A stretch of 64,000 nucleotides of DNA from assembly GCF_013369335.1 (NCBI RefSeq), contig NZ_SZQJ01000004.1, positions 496,001 through 560,000 of the forward strand, in the 5' to 3' direction. Under the pieces are notes generated by a model. The model worked only from the letters and a program-made list of their open reading frames with translations. It searched no databases and was not told the DNA's origin. Made by a program: the position numbers and the translations under genes. Below are positions 35,736 through 47,254 of this stretch, in pieces. This DNA comes from Vibrio sp. JPW-9-11-11 (lineage in GTDB: Bacteria; Pseudomonadota; Gammaproteobacteria; Enterobacterales; Vibrionaceae). Position 1 is the first letter of the stretch; every line of letters starts with the position of its first letter.

Positions 35736-36671
35736 CTATTGGCAAGTAAGCGAATCGTTGCGTTTGCCCAAGTGTTGATAGGCGGCTAAACGGTTTTCTG
35801 CTTGCACATAACGGACTGGCGGTGCTAACACTTTAAGCCAATAGTCGTCTCCTTGAGGGGGAAGGTTGCTGTCCATCGCGATAGGGGTAACGACGATAAC
35901 CTTGAGATTAGGATTACGCTTGGCTATCGATGATTTGATCCCAAGCCCTTGCTCTGTGTGAAATTTGCCCGCTATGTGGACAACTTGCGCTGCAGGGTGT
36001 TGTTGTAGATAGCGTACGATACTGTCGGCCATCGTTTCATCCCATGAAACTTGCGCGGCGAACTGTCTCTCGGTTTGCTCGGGTTTACCGTGGTGCATGG
36101 AAGCCATAAATTTTTCTTTGTACGGGGAGTCTGAAATATCGATATCGCTAGCTAACAATGAACGCTCTTCGTCACTCAATGAGTTGAGATAACCCACACC
36201 CTGGCGACCAATACAGCGTACTATCGCTTTAGGCGCGTTGGACGCGATGATCTCTAGGCCTTGAGCCTTGGCGAACTCGACCAGTGGGCGGTAATCGCTT
36301 TCATAGTTAGGCCACGCGTTGCCCTCCTTTATCAATACTTGTTCACCGATGCTGCCTGCAAGGTAATCATCCACTACGGTTTGCTTGTCACGAGAAAACT
36401 GCTCCATAGAGAGGGCGACGGTTTTATTGTTCCGTGTAAGCTCTCTCAACAGGTCAGTTTGAAAACGATGGATACCTGTGTGGGTATGCCACTCTCCGAT
36501 TAAAATGACATCGGCATTGGCTAGGTTTGCCGGAAGTTGGTTGACTTGTATCTGCTCAGAATTAGGCGTAAGCAATGTGTAGTCATAATAGGTGGGGGGA
36601 AGCGGGTCTTGAGTGGTTGAGCAGGCGCTGAGGAATAGGGTAATCAGTGATGTTGAGATTAGAGTACGCAT
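35736..36671 (-). CDS. chaN: ChaN family haem-binding lipoprotein
   Basis: 311 residues. Lipoprotein signal with lipobox LSAC (Cys at residue 17). The ChaN domain shows VILIGEWHTHTGIHRFQ near residue 55, VALSMEQFSRDKQ near 85 and VVHIAGKFHTEQGLG near 229, with the conserved His/Glu set. Family members bind haem cofacially as dimers and sit in the outer membrane. A Fur-box-like repeat lies 54-80 bases upstream, consistent with iron control, and the ribosome site GGAGG is inside a 10-bp hairpin. An unrelated 9-bp hairpin (35686-35707) follows the gene but lacks a T run. Confidence 0.88.
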   Translation of the reverse strand: MRTLISTSLITLFLSACSTTQDPLPPTYYDYTLLTPNSEQIQVNQLPANLANADVILIGEWHTHTGIHRFQTDLLRELTRNNKTVALSMEQFSRDKQTVVDDYLAGSIGEQVLIKEGNAWPNYESDYRPLVEFAKAQGLEIIASNAPKAIVRCIGRQGVGYLNSLSDEERSLLASDIDISDSPYKEKFMASMHHGKPEQTERQFAAQVSWDETMADSIVRYLQQHPAAQVVHIAGKFHTEQGLGIKSSIAKRNPNLKVIVVTPIAMDSNLPPQGDDYWLKVLAPPVRYVQAENRLAAYQHLGKRNDSLTCQ

Positions 36672-36674
36672 AAA

Positions 36675-36714
36675 AAGCCTCCAGAAGATAGTGGGTGCAT
36701 ACTACTGGAGGCTT
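36675..36714 (-). promoter_or_regulatory. Leader hairpin masking the chaN ribosome-binding site
   Basis: On the - strand AAGCCTCCAG (36714-36705) pairs perfectly with CTGGAGGCTT (36684-36675). The second arm holds the Shine-Dalgarno GGAGG and is followed by a T run and ATG. It could gate translation or act as an attenuator. Confidence 0.65.
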
Positions 36715-36724
36715 AGTGATGTTT

Positions 36725-36751
36725 CAATAATAATGAGAATTGTTATTATTG
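36725..36751 (-). promoter_or_regulatory. Fur-box-like operator ahead of chaN
   Basis: CAATAATAA and TTATTATTG are perfect arms around TGAGAATTG. The 19-mer AATAATGAGAATTGTTATT agrees with the Fur consensus GATAATGATAATCATTATC at 14 of 19 positions by eye. It overlaps the last bases of rlmA. Confidence 0.75.
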
Positions 36752-37570
36752 AGTTTGCTTGCGATAGATACGTAGCATAAAGTCGGCCTCACACTCGTAC
36801 AGTGTAGCGGACTGCAACTCATCTCTTAGTCCATCGGATGCTTTCCAAGCAAATGGTGTCATCTGAAGAAGGTCGTAGCCGTCCCCTTGTGCAAGAGGCA
36901 TCACGTAGTTCAGCTTTAGCTCTTTTTCTAACGTGAACCTCGACATGGCTTCGGCGGCCTCACTGTGTAGCCTCACGTCCGAATATATCGCTTCACGCAA
37001 TTGGTATAGGTGGCGTGCCCCTGGCGTCACGGTAATCACGACGCCCTGTGGTTTGACCACTCGAGCCAGTTCTTCGGCTTTGCACGGTGCATAAATTCGT
37101 ACCACCGAATCTAGGCTGTGATCGGCAAAAGGCAGGCGATGGCTAGAAGCGACACTGAACGCACAGTTGTTGTAGCGCTTGGCTGCATAGCGAATGGCGA
37201 CTTTTGAAATATCAAGCCCGTAAACTTGGGCACTGGGCGAAATAGCCTGTAACTGTTTGGCGATTTCTGTTGTGTAGTACCCTTCACCACAGCCAATATC
37301 TAACAATTGGGGGCTATCGCCTTGCGTGTATTCGGCGCTAAGCTTCGCCACTTCGTGTTTCATTGGTTGATAATAGGCTTTTTCCAAAAAACGTCGGCGT
37401 GCCTGCATCATCTCTTTGTTATCACCAGGATCTTTTGACCGTTTATGTTGCACGGGCATGAGGTTGACATACCCTTCTTTAGCGAGGTCAAAACTGTGAT
37501 TGTTTTCGCAGCGAAAGTTTGACTGTGAAAATGAAAGCGGTTGATGGCAAAGAGGGCATTGATAGTTCAT
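36746..37570 (-). CDS. rlmA: 23S rRNA (guanine-N1)-methyltransferase RlmA
   Basis: 274 residues. An N-terminal zinc site CPLCHQPL with C and H in FRCENNHSFDL is followed by the RlmA segment GYVNLMPVQHKRSKDPGDN and a class I methyltransferase domain (LLDIGCGEGYYTTEI, AM-binding). It methylates N1 of G745 in 23S rRNA helix 35 in E. coli. The gene stands upstream of chaN on the same strand, with 74 bases between them that include the Fur-like site. Confidence 0.93.
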   Translation of the reverse strand: MNYQCPLCHQPLSFSQSNFRCENNHSFDLAKEGYVNLMPVQHKRSKDPGDNKEMMQARRRFLEKAYYQPMKHEVAKLSAEYTQGDSPQLLDIGCGEGYYTTEIAKQLQAISPSAQVYGLDISKVAIRYAAKRYNNCAFSVASSHRLPFADHSLDSVVRIYAPCKAEELARVVKPQGVVITVTPGARHLYQLREAIYSDVRLHSEAAEAMSRFTLEKELKLNYVMPLAQGDGYDLLQMTPFAWKASDGLRDELQSATLYECEADFMLRIYRKQTQ

Positions 37571-37630
37571 GACGTTCTCAATACAGAAAAGAGGAGCGAT
37601 TTTAGCAAAAACACCGGTATCAAGCGAAGT

Positions 37631-37656
37631 AAAAAGAGCCGAATTTCTCCGGCTCT
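37631..37656 (-). terminator. Terminator of the chemoreceptor gene
   Basis: On the - strand AGAGCCG pairs with CGGCTCT and is followed by TTTT, 11 bases past the stop codon. Confidence 0.85.
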
Positions 37657-37666
37657 GTAACCTGAT

Positions 37667-39703
37667 TTAGTGGAAGAAAGCCACTTGCTGTTTTAAGTGT
37701 TGAGCTTGTTGTTGTAACTCTGTAGCGCTTAGCGATGTTTGCTCGCTTGTGTCACGGCTCTTTTGATTCAACTCATTGATTGAGTTCGCGTTGGCGGCAA
37801 TTTCTTGTGAAACGTGAGCCTGCTCTTCTGATGTGGCTGCAATGGCGTCCGATTGAGAGGCAATCGACTGAACTTGGCTTGCGATAGACTCTAGCGCATT
37901 GCCTGCTTCTTGCGCTTTATCGAGTACTGCGTTGGCGTTGGTTTGACTGTCGTTCATCATTTGTACGGCATTGCCCGTCGAGGCTTTGAGTTTTTCGATA
38001 ATACTCACCACATCTTGGACGGATGTTTGTGTTCTATGCGCGAGAGTTCTGACTTCATCGGCGACAACGGCGAAACCTCGACCTTGTTCACCAGCTCGTG
38101 CGGCTTCAATCGCGGCATTTAATGCCAATAAGTTTGTTTGTTCAGCGATTTCATCAATCATCTTGGTGACCGCTTGAATGGTTTCACTGTCCGCACTGAC
38201 TTGTTCTATAGCAGCGGCAGATTGGTCCAATTGGTCATTCAGCTGCGCTACATCAATACATACCCCTTCGACAACTTCTAGCCCTGATTGACAATCGTGG
38301 TTCGCTGAACGCACGTTTTCAGCAATCGCTTCGACCTGTTGAGCGACCGACTGTGCGGAAGAGGCCATTTCTTCAATGGCTGTCACGACTTGCTCAACTT
38401 GCTCTTGTTGGGTATCGGATTGTATTAAGTTGCGCTTAGCATCATCAACTACGCTGGCTGAGTTGCGTTCTACTTGGTCGCTCGTGTTGCGAATTTGACC
38501 AACAAGCCCATTCAACTGGTCTGCCATATTGGCGACACCATTCGTTAAATTGTTAATCTCATTCTTTGTTGATTGGTGTGACGCGGGAATCGCTATGCTC
38601 ACTTCTCCTTTAGCAAGACGAGACATATAACCATTGAGTACGGTCAGAGGCATGATCATTCGGTTTAACATGACAGTCAGAACAGTAAAGGTACCCAGCG
38701 CAATGACCACTGAGATGATAGCAATCAATTTAAGCAATGCGTGGCTACCTTTGGTGACCTCTTCAATAAAGGTGCCGCCCAACAGCTTCCAGTTCCAGCC
38801 GGGAACTTCGGTAAAGACGAGGTACTTTTCACCAACTTCCCCCTGATATTCATAGGGATAGCGAATCAACCCACTACTTTGCTGAAAAATCTGTTGGAAA
38901 GGTTTGTTGCCCTCGTAATCGAGCGTTTCTTGAATCGGCGCGTCTCGTTCAGAGTGTTTCGGATGGAGTAGGTAGTGGCCTTGATTATCTTGAGTGTTAT
39001 CGACAATGACGGTGTAGCCTGAATCGCCCCATTTTACCGTTTGCAATGAATCAAACAGTGCTTGCGTTGCTTGCTCTACAGGTAGGCCGATAAAGGTAAT
39101 GCCTGAAGTCTTGCCTGATGGGTCTTTCAAAGGGGCGTAGTAGGTAATGTAGCGCTGGTCATAGAGTTTGATTTGTGCGTAATAAGGCAACCCACTCATC
39201 AATTGTTGATAGCCAGGATGATCGACACCTAAGGTTGTGCCGATCACACGATTGCCTTGCGGATCTTTAAGAGACGTTGCCACGCGAATAAAGTCGTTAT
39301 CTAAAGGAGCAAAAATGGTCGCAACCGCGCCAGTGTCTCTAGTAAAGGTATCGACCAGTTTAGTATCACCAATCAAGCTTTCACTGTATTGAGTGATGTT
39401 TGGGATTTGATGATCTTTGAAGTCTACGGTGTAGTTTTCGACATAAACTCCAGCCAGATAGCCGTTTCTAAATGTCGATTCTAGTACTTCTGCTGTATGA
39501 AGGTAGGCGTTGAACTGTCCAGCGATCGTTTTAGCCATCGATTCGACTTTCGATTGATGCTCACGCAAAGTGTTTTCGAGTAACACGCTGGAGGCATTTC
39601 GATAGACAAGAACCGCAATGCTCGAAAAGGCGATAAACAGACATAGTGTGATGACCAATTTTAACTGGACGCCGACACTTTGGTTTCTGTACTTTTGCAA
39701 CAT
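37667..39703 (-). CDS. Methyl-accepting chemotaxis protein with double-Cache-like sensor
   Basis: 678 residues. One membrane helix near 13-34, a periplasmic domain of about 290 residues with Cache features ([40 protein letters not shown]), a second helix near 327-349, HAMP, then the signalling domain with the invariant hairpin [20 protein letters not shown]. The layout suggests a Cache_3/Cache_2 receptor for a small metabolite. It has no C-terminal NWETF-type pentapeptide, so CheR would act without tethering. The ligand is unknown. The gene stands alone. Confidence 0.92.
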   Translation of the reverse strand: MLQKYRNQSVGVQLKLVITLCLFIAFSSIAVLVYRNASSVLLENTLREHQSKVESMAKTIAGQFNAYLHTAEVLESTFRNGYLAGVYVENYTVDFKDHQIPNITQYSESLIGDTKLVDTFTRDTGAVATIFAPLDNDFIRVATSLKDPQGNRVIGTTLGVDHPGYQQLMSGLPYYAQIKLYDQRYITYYAPLKDPSGKTSGITFIGLPVEQATQALFDSLQTVKWGDSGYTVIVDNTQDNQGHYLLHPKHSERDAPIQETLDYEGNKPFQQIFQQSSGLIRYPYEYQGEVGEKYLVFTEVPGWNWKLLGGTFIEEVTKGSHALLKLIAIISVVIALGTFTVLTVMLNRMIMPLTVLNGYMSRLAKGEVSIAIPASHQSTKNEINNLTNGVANMADQLNGLVGQIRNTSDQVERNSASVVDDAKRNLIQSDTQQEQVEQVVTAIEEMASSAQSVAQQVEAIAENVRSANHDCQSGLEVVEGVCIDVAQLNDQLDQSAAAIEQVSADSETIQAVTKMIDEIAEQTNLLALNAAIEAARAGEQGRGFAVVADEVRTLAHRTQTSVQDVVSIIEKLKASTGNAVQMMNDSQTNANAVLDKAQEAGNALESIASQVQSIASQSDAIAATSEEQAHVSQEIAANANSINELNQKSRDTSEQTSLSATELQQQAQHLKQQVAFFH

Positions 39704-39863
39704 GTAATGTTTTTCCTACTATTGTTCGGTCGGATAGGTTTCGATGAAACTGATGCTATCGATTTATATCAATCGCTGAATTGATATCTATTAAGTAATG
39801 TATCAAAAAGTGCAGTTATTGCAGGGGATATCTACGAGACCGGATAACAGTGGAGTTGGTTGC

Positions 39864-39884
39864 AAAAAGGCCGGCAAGCCGGCC
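39864..39884 (-). terminator. Terminator of the gapA-yeaD operon
   Basis: On the - strand GGCCGGC pairs with GCCGGCC and is followed by TTTTT, 12 bases past the yeaD stop. Confidence 0.85.
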
Positions 39885-39895
39885 CAATTTAGTCA

Positions 39896-40780
39896 TTACA
39901 TTGATTTAACGGTCGTGATCAATTGGTGGCGTTCACCAGGCTGTAAGGCTTTACCCTGTTCAATCGTGGCAGCGTGTAGAGTCGACTCCACACATAAGAA
40001 GGTTCTATAACCATCGTCTTGCATGTCCGCCATACTTTCTGCGCCTGCGGCCCATGGGTTCCAAATGACTGCTGAATTGTGCCCTTGGTTTTCGACGCAC
40101 AGAGAACGGTTCAATACTGGGTCTTGCAGCGTGATTTGTGCTTGTGGCTGAGTGTAAACACGGTCAATGGCGTCAGTCAGTTGGAGGGTATCGCCGCCCT
40201 GGCAGATTTTTCCATCTTGTAGGCTGTCAATATATTCAGGGCCCATTCCACTGGTTTGGGTTTGTTCGATGTCGCCTACATTGAGATAGGTGTGCAGCGC
40301 GCCGGAGAATGTCCAAGGTTGATCGTCAGTGTTAATGACATCGAGAATTACTTTCAGCTCATCACTGATTTCAACTAATAAGTGAGCTTGGAATTGGTGC
40401 GGCCAAACCGAGAGTGTTGACTCCGATGCCATTAGCCCAAGTTCGATAATCACACCATTTTCATTTTCGCGGTGTTCGAGCAATGTCCATTCACTGTTAC
40501 GGGCAAAACCGTGGGCGGGGGCCGCAATACGTCCAAACCAGGGCCAACAGACGGGAATGCCACCGCGAAGGGCCGCTTTTCCATCGAAGACGGCTTGCTC
40601 GCTCATCCAAATCAGTTCGTCGTGGCCTTGAGGTTTAAATGAAATGACATGCCCACCGTGCAAGGCGATACCCGCTGTGGCTTTTTCATGGATGACGCGA
40701 ACTACTTTAATTTGGTCAACTTCAACGATTGTCACCTTGTCAGAAAGAACGGTAAGGGCGGGGAGAGTGTTTAAATCCAT
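39896..40780 (-). CDS. yeaD: D-hexose-6-phosphate mutarotase (YeaD family)
   Basis: 294 residues, a galactose-mutarotase-like beta sandwich. Family blocks: GGHVISFKPQGHDELIWMS, LRGGIPVCWPWFG near 92, FSGALHTYLNVGDI near 159, SAVIWNPWA near 239 and FLCVESTLH near 257. It interconverts the anomers of glucose 6-phosphate. It follows gapA on the same strand, the order seen in enteric bacteria; a terminator hairpin separates the two genes and probably reduces read-through. Confidence 0.92.
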   Translation of the reverse strand: MDLNTLPALTVLSDKVTIVEVDQIKVVRVIHEKATAGIALHGGHVISFKPQGHDELIWMSEQAVFDGKAALRGGIPVCWPWFGRIAAPAHGFARNSEWTLLEHRENENGVIIELGLMASESTLSVWPHQFQAHLLVEISDELKVILDVINTDDQPWTFSGALHTYLNVGDIEQTQTSGMGPEYIDSLQDGKICQGGDTLQLTDAIDRVYTQPQAQITLQDPVLNRSLCVENQGHNSAVIWNPWAAGAESMADMQDDGYRTFLCVESTLHAATIEQGKALQPGERHQLITTVKSM

Positions 40781-40841
40781 GTCTGTTTCCTATCGCAGGG
40801 AGAGCATTGCTTGGTATCGCATGCTCTCAAGTTCCAGATAC

Positions 40842-40869
40842 AAAAAAGGCGACTCGAGAGCCGCCTTTT
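40842..40869 (-). terminator. Terminator between gapA and yeaD
   Basis: On the - strand AAAAGGCG pairs with CGCCTTTT and is followed by further T. It sits 35 bases past the gapA stop and probably attenuates yeaD. Confidence 0.75.
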
Positions 40870-40903
40870 CAAAATTCATACGCTAATTGCGCATCCTAAG
40901 ATA

Positions 40904-42234
<1,331 letters not shown>

Positions 42235-42636
42235 GTGAAACATAAGGTAGAAAAAATCACGAAACCTGATGAATACTGGCGTGAGAAGCTATCTGACGAA
42301 GCGTATCGAGTGTGTCGAGAACAAGGGACTGAAGCGCCGTTTTCGGGAAAGCTACTGCATAACAAAGAGACGGGCGTGTATGCTTGTACCTGCTGTGAAG
42401 CGCCACTTTTTACCTCTGAGAATAAGTACGATTCGGGCTGTGGTTGGCCGAGTTTCGATGCCCCGATCAACAGTGAGGCTATTCGCTATTTAGAAGATCT
42501 GAGTCACGGAATGGTGAGAACAGAGATACGTTGCGCCGCTTGTGATAGCCATCTAGGTCACGTTTTTCCTGATGGCCCACAAACAACAGGTGAAAGGTTT
42601 TGTGTTAATTCAGTGTCGTTAATTTTCAACAATTGA
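42235..42636 (+). CDS. msrB: Peptide methionine (R)-S-oxide reductase MsrB
   Basis: 133 residues from GTG at 42235, which has AAGGAG 10 bases upstream; an upstream in-frame ATG at 42211 precedes that ribosome site and is not preferred. Zinc-binding CxxC pairs CTCC and CAAC, the GWPSFDAPI segment, and catalytic Cys in [11 protein letters not shown] identify it. It repairs the R epimer of methionine sulfoxide in oxidised proteins. Confidence 0.95.
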   Translation: MKHKVEKITKPDEYWREKLSDEAYRVCREQGTEAPFSGKLLHNKETGVYACTCCEAPLFTSENKYDSGCGWPSFDAPINSEAIRYLEDLSHGMVRTEIRCAACDSHLGHVFPDGPQTTGERFCVNSVSLIFNN

Positions 42637-42686
42637 TAAAAAAGCGACGATTTATCCAGCTTGGATTGTTTTATCCTTTCACTTCA

Positions 42687-43514
42687 CTATTTGGAAGTTT
42701 CAAACCTAGGGATTTGCTCTGAGCTAAAAGTGCCACCCCGAATCGACTCTTCTATCTGTTCGGCAATATCATCAAGCTGATCATAGATACTGTTTTCAAA
42801 CCCATATAAGAGTTGTAGCTCGTTTTGTGACGCGATAGGGACGTTGAACGATTCTGCGACTCGGGTCCAGATATAGGCTTCCTCTTTGAGGTTAATCCGG
42901 TATGTGGTGCTCGCTAATGATTTAAAGATTTCAGTGTTGATGTTTTTCCCTTTACTTAGCTCTAAAGCGCGCAGCAGTAAGTAACGGGTTTTACCATGGT
43001 CTCGACTGGTATAGAAAGTTGCCAATGCGTACTGCATTTCGGCGGTCTCGAGCTCTGGAGAACCTTCTAATTGTAAAAAACGTCGTCGGGCCTGATCGTT
43101 ACCGACTTGGCTCCACAAAAAATACAGCGCTTCTGGCGAGGTCGATTTTTCCAGTGCGGTGACAATGGTCTCTAAGTCGTCGCCAGCGTTGACCAGTGCG
43201 CTAAAGCGTCGCTGTTTGAGGTCGGTTTGATCCAATGGCTGTATTTGCGCGGCGAGCTCTAAACATTTTTTGTATTCTGCGACCAGTTGATACTCTTTAA
43301 TTTTGTTTTGGTCGGTGGGATTTTTTAGAACTTCAAATCGGTGCCAAATGAGGTCAGTACGCGGTACGCGACATTGACCATCGTTAATGTTTAAGCGTTC
43401 ACATTTGAGGCTGGGATTGTCATTACAAAGTTGCTCGGTGTTTTTGTTGCCCTCTAAGCAACCGCTCAGCAATAGGCTAGAAGATAGAAGGGCAAGAGTG
43501 CTAATTGTTTTCAT
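42687..43514 (-). CDS. DUF2989 family lipoprotein
   Basis: 275 residues. Lipobox LSGC puts the acylated Cys at residue 19. The mature region has Cys residues in LCNDNPSLKCERL and GQCRVPRTDLIWHR, then helical TPR-like repeats. It belongs to a gamma-proteobacterial family of unknown function (DUF2989), often found near msrB in Vibrio. It is read toward msrB (convergent) and away from yeaC. Confidence 0.82.
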   Translation of the reverse strand: MKTISTLALLSSSLLLSGCLEGNKNTEQLCNDNPSLKCERLNINDGQCRVPRTDLIWHRFEVLKNPTDQNKIKEYQLVAEYKKCLELAAQIQPLDQTDLKQRRFSALVNAGDDLETIVTALEKSTSPEALYFLWSQVGNDQARRRFLQLEGSPELETAEMQYALATFYTSRDHGKTRYLLLRALELSKGKNINTEIFKSLASTTYRINLKEEAYIWTRVAESFNVPIASQNELQLLYGFENSIYDQLDDIAEQIEESIRGGTFSSEQIPRFETSK

Positions 43515-43619
43515 ACTGTCGTTGCTTGTGATCCGTTACACTTATTCATATCAGGTGTCTTGACTCACTCGGTTGGCTCGGTACTGTTTGCTTACTTTGT
43601 TAGACTTATAGGACATAAC

Positions 43620-43907
43620 ATGGACGCAGAGCAGTTAGTTAATGCCATTACACCTGAGGCTTATGAGCGTCTACTATTCGCAGTAGAAACTGGTAAGTGG
43701 CCTGAGGGTACTCCACTTTCAAAGCAGCAGCGAGATTCTTGTATGCAAGCTGTGATGTTGTATCAATCTAAGCATAATGCACAAGCTCAACATATGACAG
43801 TTGCTAAGGGTGGGGAAATCAGTTTTAAGTCAAAAGCTGAGTTAAAAAAGCAATTTCAGCGCGACCAAGAGGATATCGTCCGAATCAACCCGAATCACGA
43901 CGACTAG
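43620..43907 (+). CDS. yeaC: YeaC family protein (DUF1315)
   Basis: 95 residues from ATG at 43620; the open frame further upstream lacks a ribosome site. The family pattern is AITPEAYERLLFAVETGKW, then GTPLSKQQRDSCMQAVMLYQ. Function unknown; in E. coli yeaC also lies close to msrB (yeaA). A bidirectional terminator follows. Confidence 0.88.
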   Translation: MDAEQLVNAITPEAYERLLFAVETGKWPEGTPLSKQQRDSCMQAVMLYQSKHNAQAQHMTVAKGGEISFKSKAELKKQFQRDQEDIVRINPNHDD

Positions 43908-43925
43908 ACCAGAGTATTTAAATGC

Positions 43926-43951
43926 AAAAGGCAGGGAGATCCCTGCCTTTT
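43926..43951. terminator. Bidirectional terminator between yeaC and ychJ
   Basis: AAAAGGCAGGG pairs perfectly with CCCTGCCTTTT around AGAT. It serves convergent genes. Confidence 0.92.
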
Positions 43952-43975
43952 CATGTTTAACGGCTTACCAATGAA

Positions 43976-44476
43976 TTAACCGCAGCACTTTTTGAATTTT
44001 TTGCCACTGCCGCAAAGACACGGGTCGTTTCGGCCAATCTTAAGGTTTGAAACCGTTTGCGCGAGTCGAGTATCAACCTGCGTCTCTTGTGGGGAGAAAG
44101 TGCCGTCAATGTAATACCAAAGCCCATCCTGCTTGATAAAACGCGAGCGCTCTTCTAGGCAATACTCCTGACCTTCTTGGCTAAAGTAGGCTCTAAATGT
44201 CACAAAGCCTTCATCGGCATGGCTTCCATCTTCGCATTTGAGTACCTCTAACCCTATCCAATCGCTGTTTATCGACTCGGCAATTTCAGAGCGCTGCTTT
44301 TCTGCTTCGCAGCTTGGGTGATAGGTCGCGACAACAAAATCAACCAAACCTTTAACATGGGCACTGTAGCGCGAGCGCATCAATTGTTCCGGTGTTGTTG
44401 CTTGATTGTGATTCTGGTGCACTAAAGCACAACACTCTTGATATGGGCTTGGGTTGCCACAAGGGCACGAACTCAT
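43976..44476 (-). CDS. ychJ: YchJ family SEC-C metal-binding protein
   Basis: 166 residues from the ATG at 44476. A zinc motif [13 protein letters not shown] opens the protein, an NTF2-like domain follows ([20 protein letters not shown]), and a SEC-C motif [17 protein letters not shown] closes it. The function is not established. An upstream in-frame ATG would overlap the EAL-HDOD gene and is not supported by family length. Confidence 0.9.
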   Translation of the reverse strand: MSSCPCGNPSPYQECCALVHQNHNQATTPEQLMRSRYSAHVKGLVDFVVATYHPSCEAEKQRSEIAESINSDWIGLEVLKCEDGSHADEGFVTFRAYFSQEGQEYCLEERSRFIKQDGLWYYIDGTFSPQETQVDTRLAQTVSNLKIGRNDPCLCGSGKKFKKCCG

Positions 44477-44487
44477 AGCGTCTCCGT

Positions 44488-45741
44488 TTAACTGGTTTTG
44501 ACTGAAAGTAGGTCCGCTGTCCATTTGACTGAAGCGTCGTAGCACTCGCTCAAGGTTTCTTGGTCGACACCAACTTGTTGACATAAGTCATTGACGTCCT
44601 CCCACTGTGCTTGCTCGTATGCTTTGGCTAGCGTAAGAATGCTGCCCAGTATGCCTTGGTTGTCTATAATTGCGAGTTTTATTGACTTATCGACCGAGAT
44701 TTCGTCGATGATTTGTTCAATCGGACGATCAAGCAAGCTATCAAGCAGTGAAAACATACCGGTCAGAAAGGCCTGGCCCGACTCGAGTTTTGTCTTGAGG
44801 CGCGAAGCAAGCAACTCGCAATAACGAGCGCGTTGGATAGAGAGGCCGTAGAGGTAATCAGGTTTGCTGTCTTGGGTTGAAGCCAGTGCGACTAACGAGA
44901 TAAATTTGCGGAGCTTGTCTTCACCCAAGTAAACCAGCGCCTGCTTAAAAGATTGAATCTGAGTGCGGACTATCGAAGAGGCGTTGACGAAAGTGAGCAG
45001 TTTGTAAGAGAGCGTTAAGTCTTTGCTGATAAGAGACTCGATTGCAGCAAAGTCCATATCTTCCTTTGCGATTTCAGTCAGCAACTGAACAACCGTCATA
45101 AAAGAAGGCTCGAGTGATTTACGAGAAATCATTTCGGGCTTGCTGAAAAAATAGCCTTGAAAATAATCAAACCCCGCTTGTTTAGCCTGTTCAAATTCTT
45201 GATAAGTTTCGACTTTTTCCGCCAAAAATTCGATGTCAGAACCACTGAGCCGCAGAATAAACATCCGTGCCTTTTCAATCGATACTTGGCGAATATCAAA
45301 CTTAATCAAAGAAACATAGGGCAGAAACGCTTTCCACTCTTTGCTTGGTACGAAGTCGTCGAGTGCGATCTTGTACCCTTGGCTAGCCATCTCTTTTACC
45401 GCTTGCAATAGTTCGTCGGTGGGGGCGCAGGTTTCGAGAATTTCCACCACGAGATTTTCGGCAGGAAATAGGGTAGGTACGCGATTAATCAGGCTTTGAT
45501 ATGGAAAGTTAACAAAACCGAGCTTGTCGCCTAACGTTTCGTAGTGGGTTGAGAGGAAATGGTCAGAGAGCAAACGGCTGGTGGCTTGCTCAGGGTCAAT
45601 TTCTGGGAAAGTGTTGTTGGGCCCGTCCCTAAAAAGAAGCTCATAGCCAACCGTTTGCTTGCTTGTGTCGAGTATGGGTTGTCTAGCTATATATGAGTAT
45701 TTCAAGGTAGTCACCTGCTCCGTGTAAAAAATCATGCTCAT
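44488..45741 (-). CDS. EAL-HDOD signalling protein (YuxH family)
   Basis: 417 residues. An N-terminal EAL domain (about 15-215) keeps recognisable motif positions: YELLFRDG for ExLx[28 protein letters not shown] and [13 protein letters not shown] domain follows (about 215-400, [14 protein letters not shown]). Most acidic residues for cyclic di-GMP binding seem to be present, but the spacing is unlike active phosphodiesterases and activity cannot be judged. It probably links cyclic di-GMP to motility or biofilm. It ends 12 bases before ychJ on the same strand. Confidence 0.88.
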   Translation of the reverse strand: MSMIFYTEQVTTLKYSYIARQPILDTSKQTVGYELLFRDGPNNTFPEIDPEQATSRLLSDHFLSTHYETLGDKLGFVNFPYQSLINRVPTLFPAENLVVEILETCAPTDELLQAVKEMASQGYKIALDDFVPSKEWKAFLPYVSLIKFDIRQVSIEKARMFILRLSGSDIEFLAEKVETYQEFEQAKQAGFDYFQGYFFSKPEMISRKSLEPSFMTVVQLLTEIAKEDMDFAAIESLISKDLTLSYKLLTFVNASSIVRTQIQSFKQALVYLGEDKLRKFISLVALASTQDSKPDYLYGLSIQRARYCELLASRLKTKLESGQAFLTGMFSLLDSLLDRPIEQIIDEISVDKSIKLAIIDNQGILGSILTLAKAYEQAQWEDVNDLCQQVGVDQETLSECYDASVKWTADLLSVKTS

Positions 45742-45784
45742 CCATTACCGACGAGACGGTACTATTGTGCATGAGTGAAAGCGC

Positions 45785-46513
45785 TTAACCAGAAAAAGGT
45801 CTTTGTTGTAACTCGAAATGATTTTTATCGAACACCAACACTGAGCCCTGAGTGTACCAATCTCCCAATACAATTCTAGTGTAGGCCTTCTGGTTTCGTT
45901 CAAATGTGTGAACATTAGGTCGGTGCGTGTGGCCGTGGATCATGAGATCTACCTGGTGAGATTGCATCACTAGCTCGACTTCACTCTGAGTCACATCCAT
46001 GATGTCGAGGGACTTAGTCTGTTTCTCGGTATTGATGCCGGATTGAACTTTACTGACGATCTTTTTCTTGATTGACATAGGAATACGGTTAAACACCCAC
46101 TGCAGCCAAGGTTGATGTACTTTTTTACGATATTCGAGGTATTTCACATCCTGTGTGCACAAGGTATCTCCGTGGAGCACCAAAGCTTTGCGGCCATACA
46201 GGTCGATGACTGTTTCATCGCCGAGCAGTTTTACGCCAGTTTGGCGACTGAAGCGTTGACCTATTAGGAAGTCTCGGTTGCCTTGAGTAAAGTAGCAAGG
46301 TACGCCACTATCGGTGAGGTTTTTAAACTCCGCACGGATCTGATTGGCAAACTGAGAACGGTCGTCATCGCCAATCCAAAATTCAAATAGGTCGCCTAAT
46401 ACATAAAGTGCGTCGGCTTTTACCGCTTCTTGGCGCATAAAACGAACAAAACACTCAGTGGTCGCCGGTGTGGAAGGAGACAGGTGAAGATCAGAGATAA
46501 ATAGTGTGGTCAT
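45785..46513 (-). CDS. lpxH: UDP-2,3-diacylglucosamine diphosphatase LpxH
   Basis: 242 residues from ATG at 46513. Metallophosphoesterase motifs in order: [32 protein letters not shown] and HGHTHRPN. It hydrolyses UDP-2,3-diacylglucosamine to lipid X in lipid A synthesis at the inner membrane. It follows ppiB on the same strand, with a hairpin terminator between them. Confidence 0.95.
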   Translation of the reverse strand: MTTLFISDLHLSPSTPATTECFVRFMRQEAVKADALYVLGDLFEFWIGDDDRSQFANQIRAEFKNLTDSGVPCYFTQGNRDFLIGQRFSRQTGVKLLGDETVIDLYGRKALVLHGDTLCTQDVKYLEYRKKVHQPWLQWVFNRIPMSIKKKIVSKVQSGINTEKQTKSLDIMDVTQSEVELVMQSHQVDLMIHGHTHRPNVHTFERNQKAYTRIVLGDWYTQGSVLVFDKNHFELQQRPFSG

Positions 46514-46521
46514 AGTGTGAT

Positions 46522-46547
46522 AAAAAGAGAGCGCATGCAGCGCTCTC
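46522..46547 (-). terminator. Hairpin terminator between ppiB and lpxH
   Basis: On the - strand GAGAGCG pairs with CGCTCTC and is followed by TTTTTA. lpxH starts just after it, so read-through or an embedded promoter is needed. Confidence 0.75.
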
Positions 46548-46558
46548 AATACGTCATA

Positions 46559-47053
46559 TTATTCTTCGATAGTCGTGCCAGTGATCATCACCTCTTCAAG
46601 AGGCACGTCTTGGTGCATACCCATAGAACCCGTGCTCACACCTTTGATCTTGTTAACAACGTCCATACCTTCAACCACTTCGCCGAATACGCAGTAGCCC
46701 CAGCCGTCAAGGCTTTCACTGCGGAAATCTAGGAAAGTGTTGTTGTTTACGTTGATAAAGAACTGTGAGCTTGCTGAATGCGGTTCCATGGTGCGTGCCA
46801 TGGCCAATGTGCCCACTTTATTGCTTAGACCATTGTTTGCTTCGTTTTTGATTGGCTCACGAGTGGATTTTTCTCTTAAACCAGACTCCATACCGCCACC
46901 TTGAATCATGAAACCGTCGATAACACGGTGAAACAGTGTGTTGTCGTAGAAACCATCACGGCAGTACTGTAGGAAGTTTGCGCTTGTCTTTGGTGCTTTT
47001 TCTTCGTTGAGCTGAATTTTGATGTCACCAAAATTAGTGTGAAGGGTGATCAT
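46559..47053 (-). CDS. ppiB: Peptidyl-prolyl cis-trans isomerase B (cyclophilin)
   Basis: 164 residues without signal peptide, so the cytoplasmic cyclophilin. Active-site segments [31 protein letters not shown] and [16 protein letters not shown] are present. It speeds proline isomerisation during folding. It is divergent from cysS, the usual Vibrio and E. coli arrangement. Confidence 0.96.
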   Translation of the reverse strand: MITLHTNFGDIKIQLNEEKAPKTSANFLQYCRDGFYDNTLFHRVIDGFMIQGGGMESGLREKSTREPIKNEANNGLSNKVGTLAMARTMEPHSASSQFFINVNNNTFLDFRSESLDGWGYCVFGEVVEGMDVVNKIKGVSTGSMGMHQDVPLEEVMITGTTIEE

Positions 47054-47254
47054 GATTATGTCCTTTACAGATGTTTTTGACTTGAATGGCAGATTCTAGC
47101 TCAACTTTAGCGACATTAATACGTGAAAAGTTATCATTGAGAGCCCGGTATCAGTGTCAATGGTGGCTTTTTAGTCGTTTGAGGGATTACCTATTAGTGC
47201 GTGACTTGATATACTGGACGACCCTTTATTTCACCCAACGATTAGAAAGAGATC

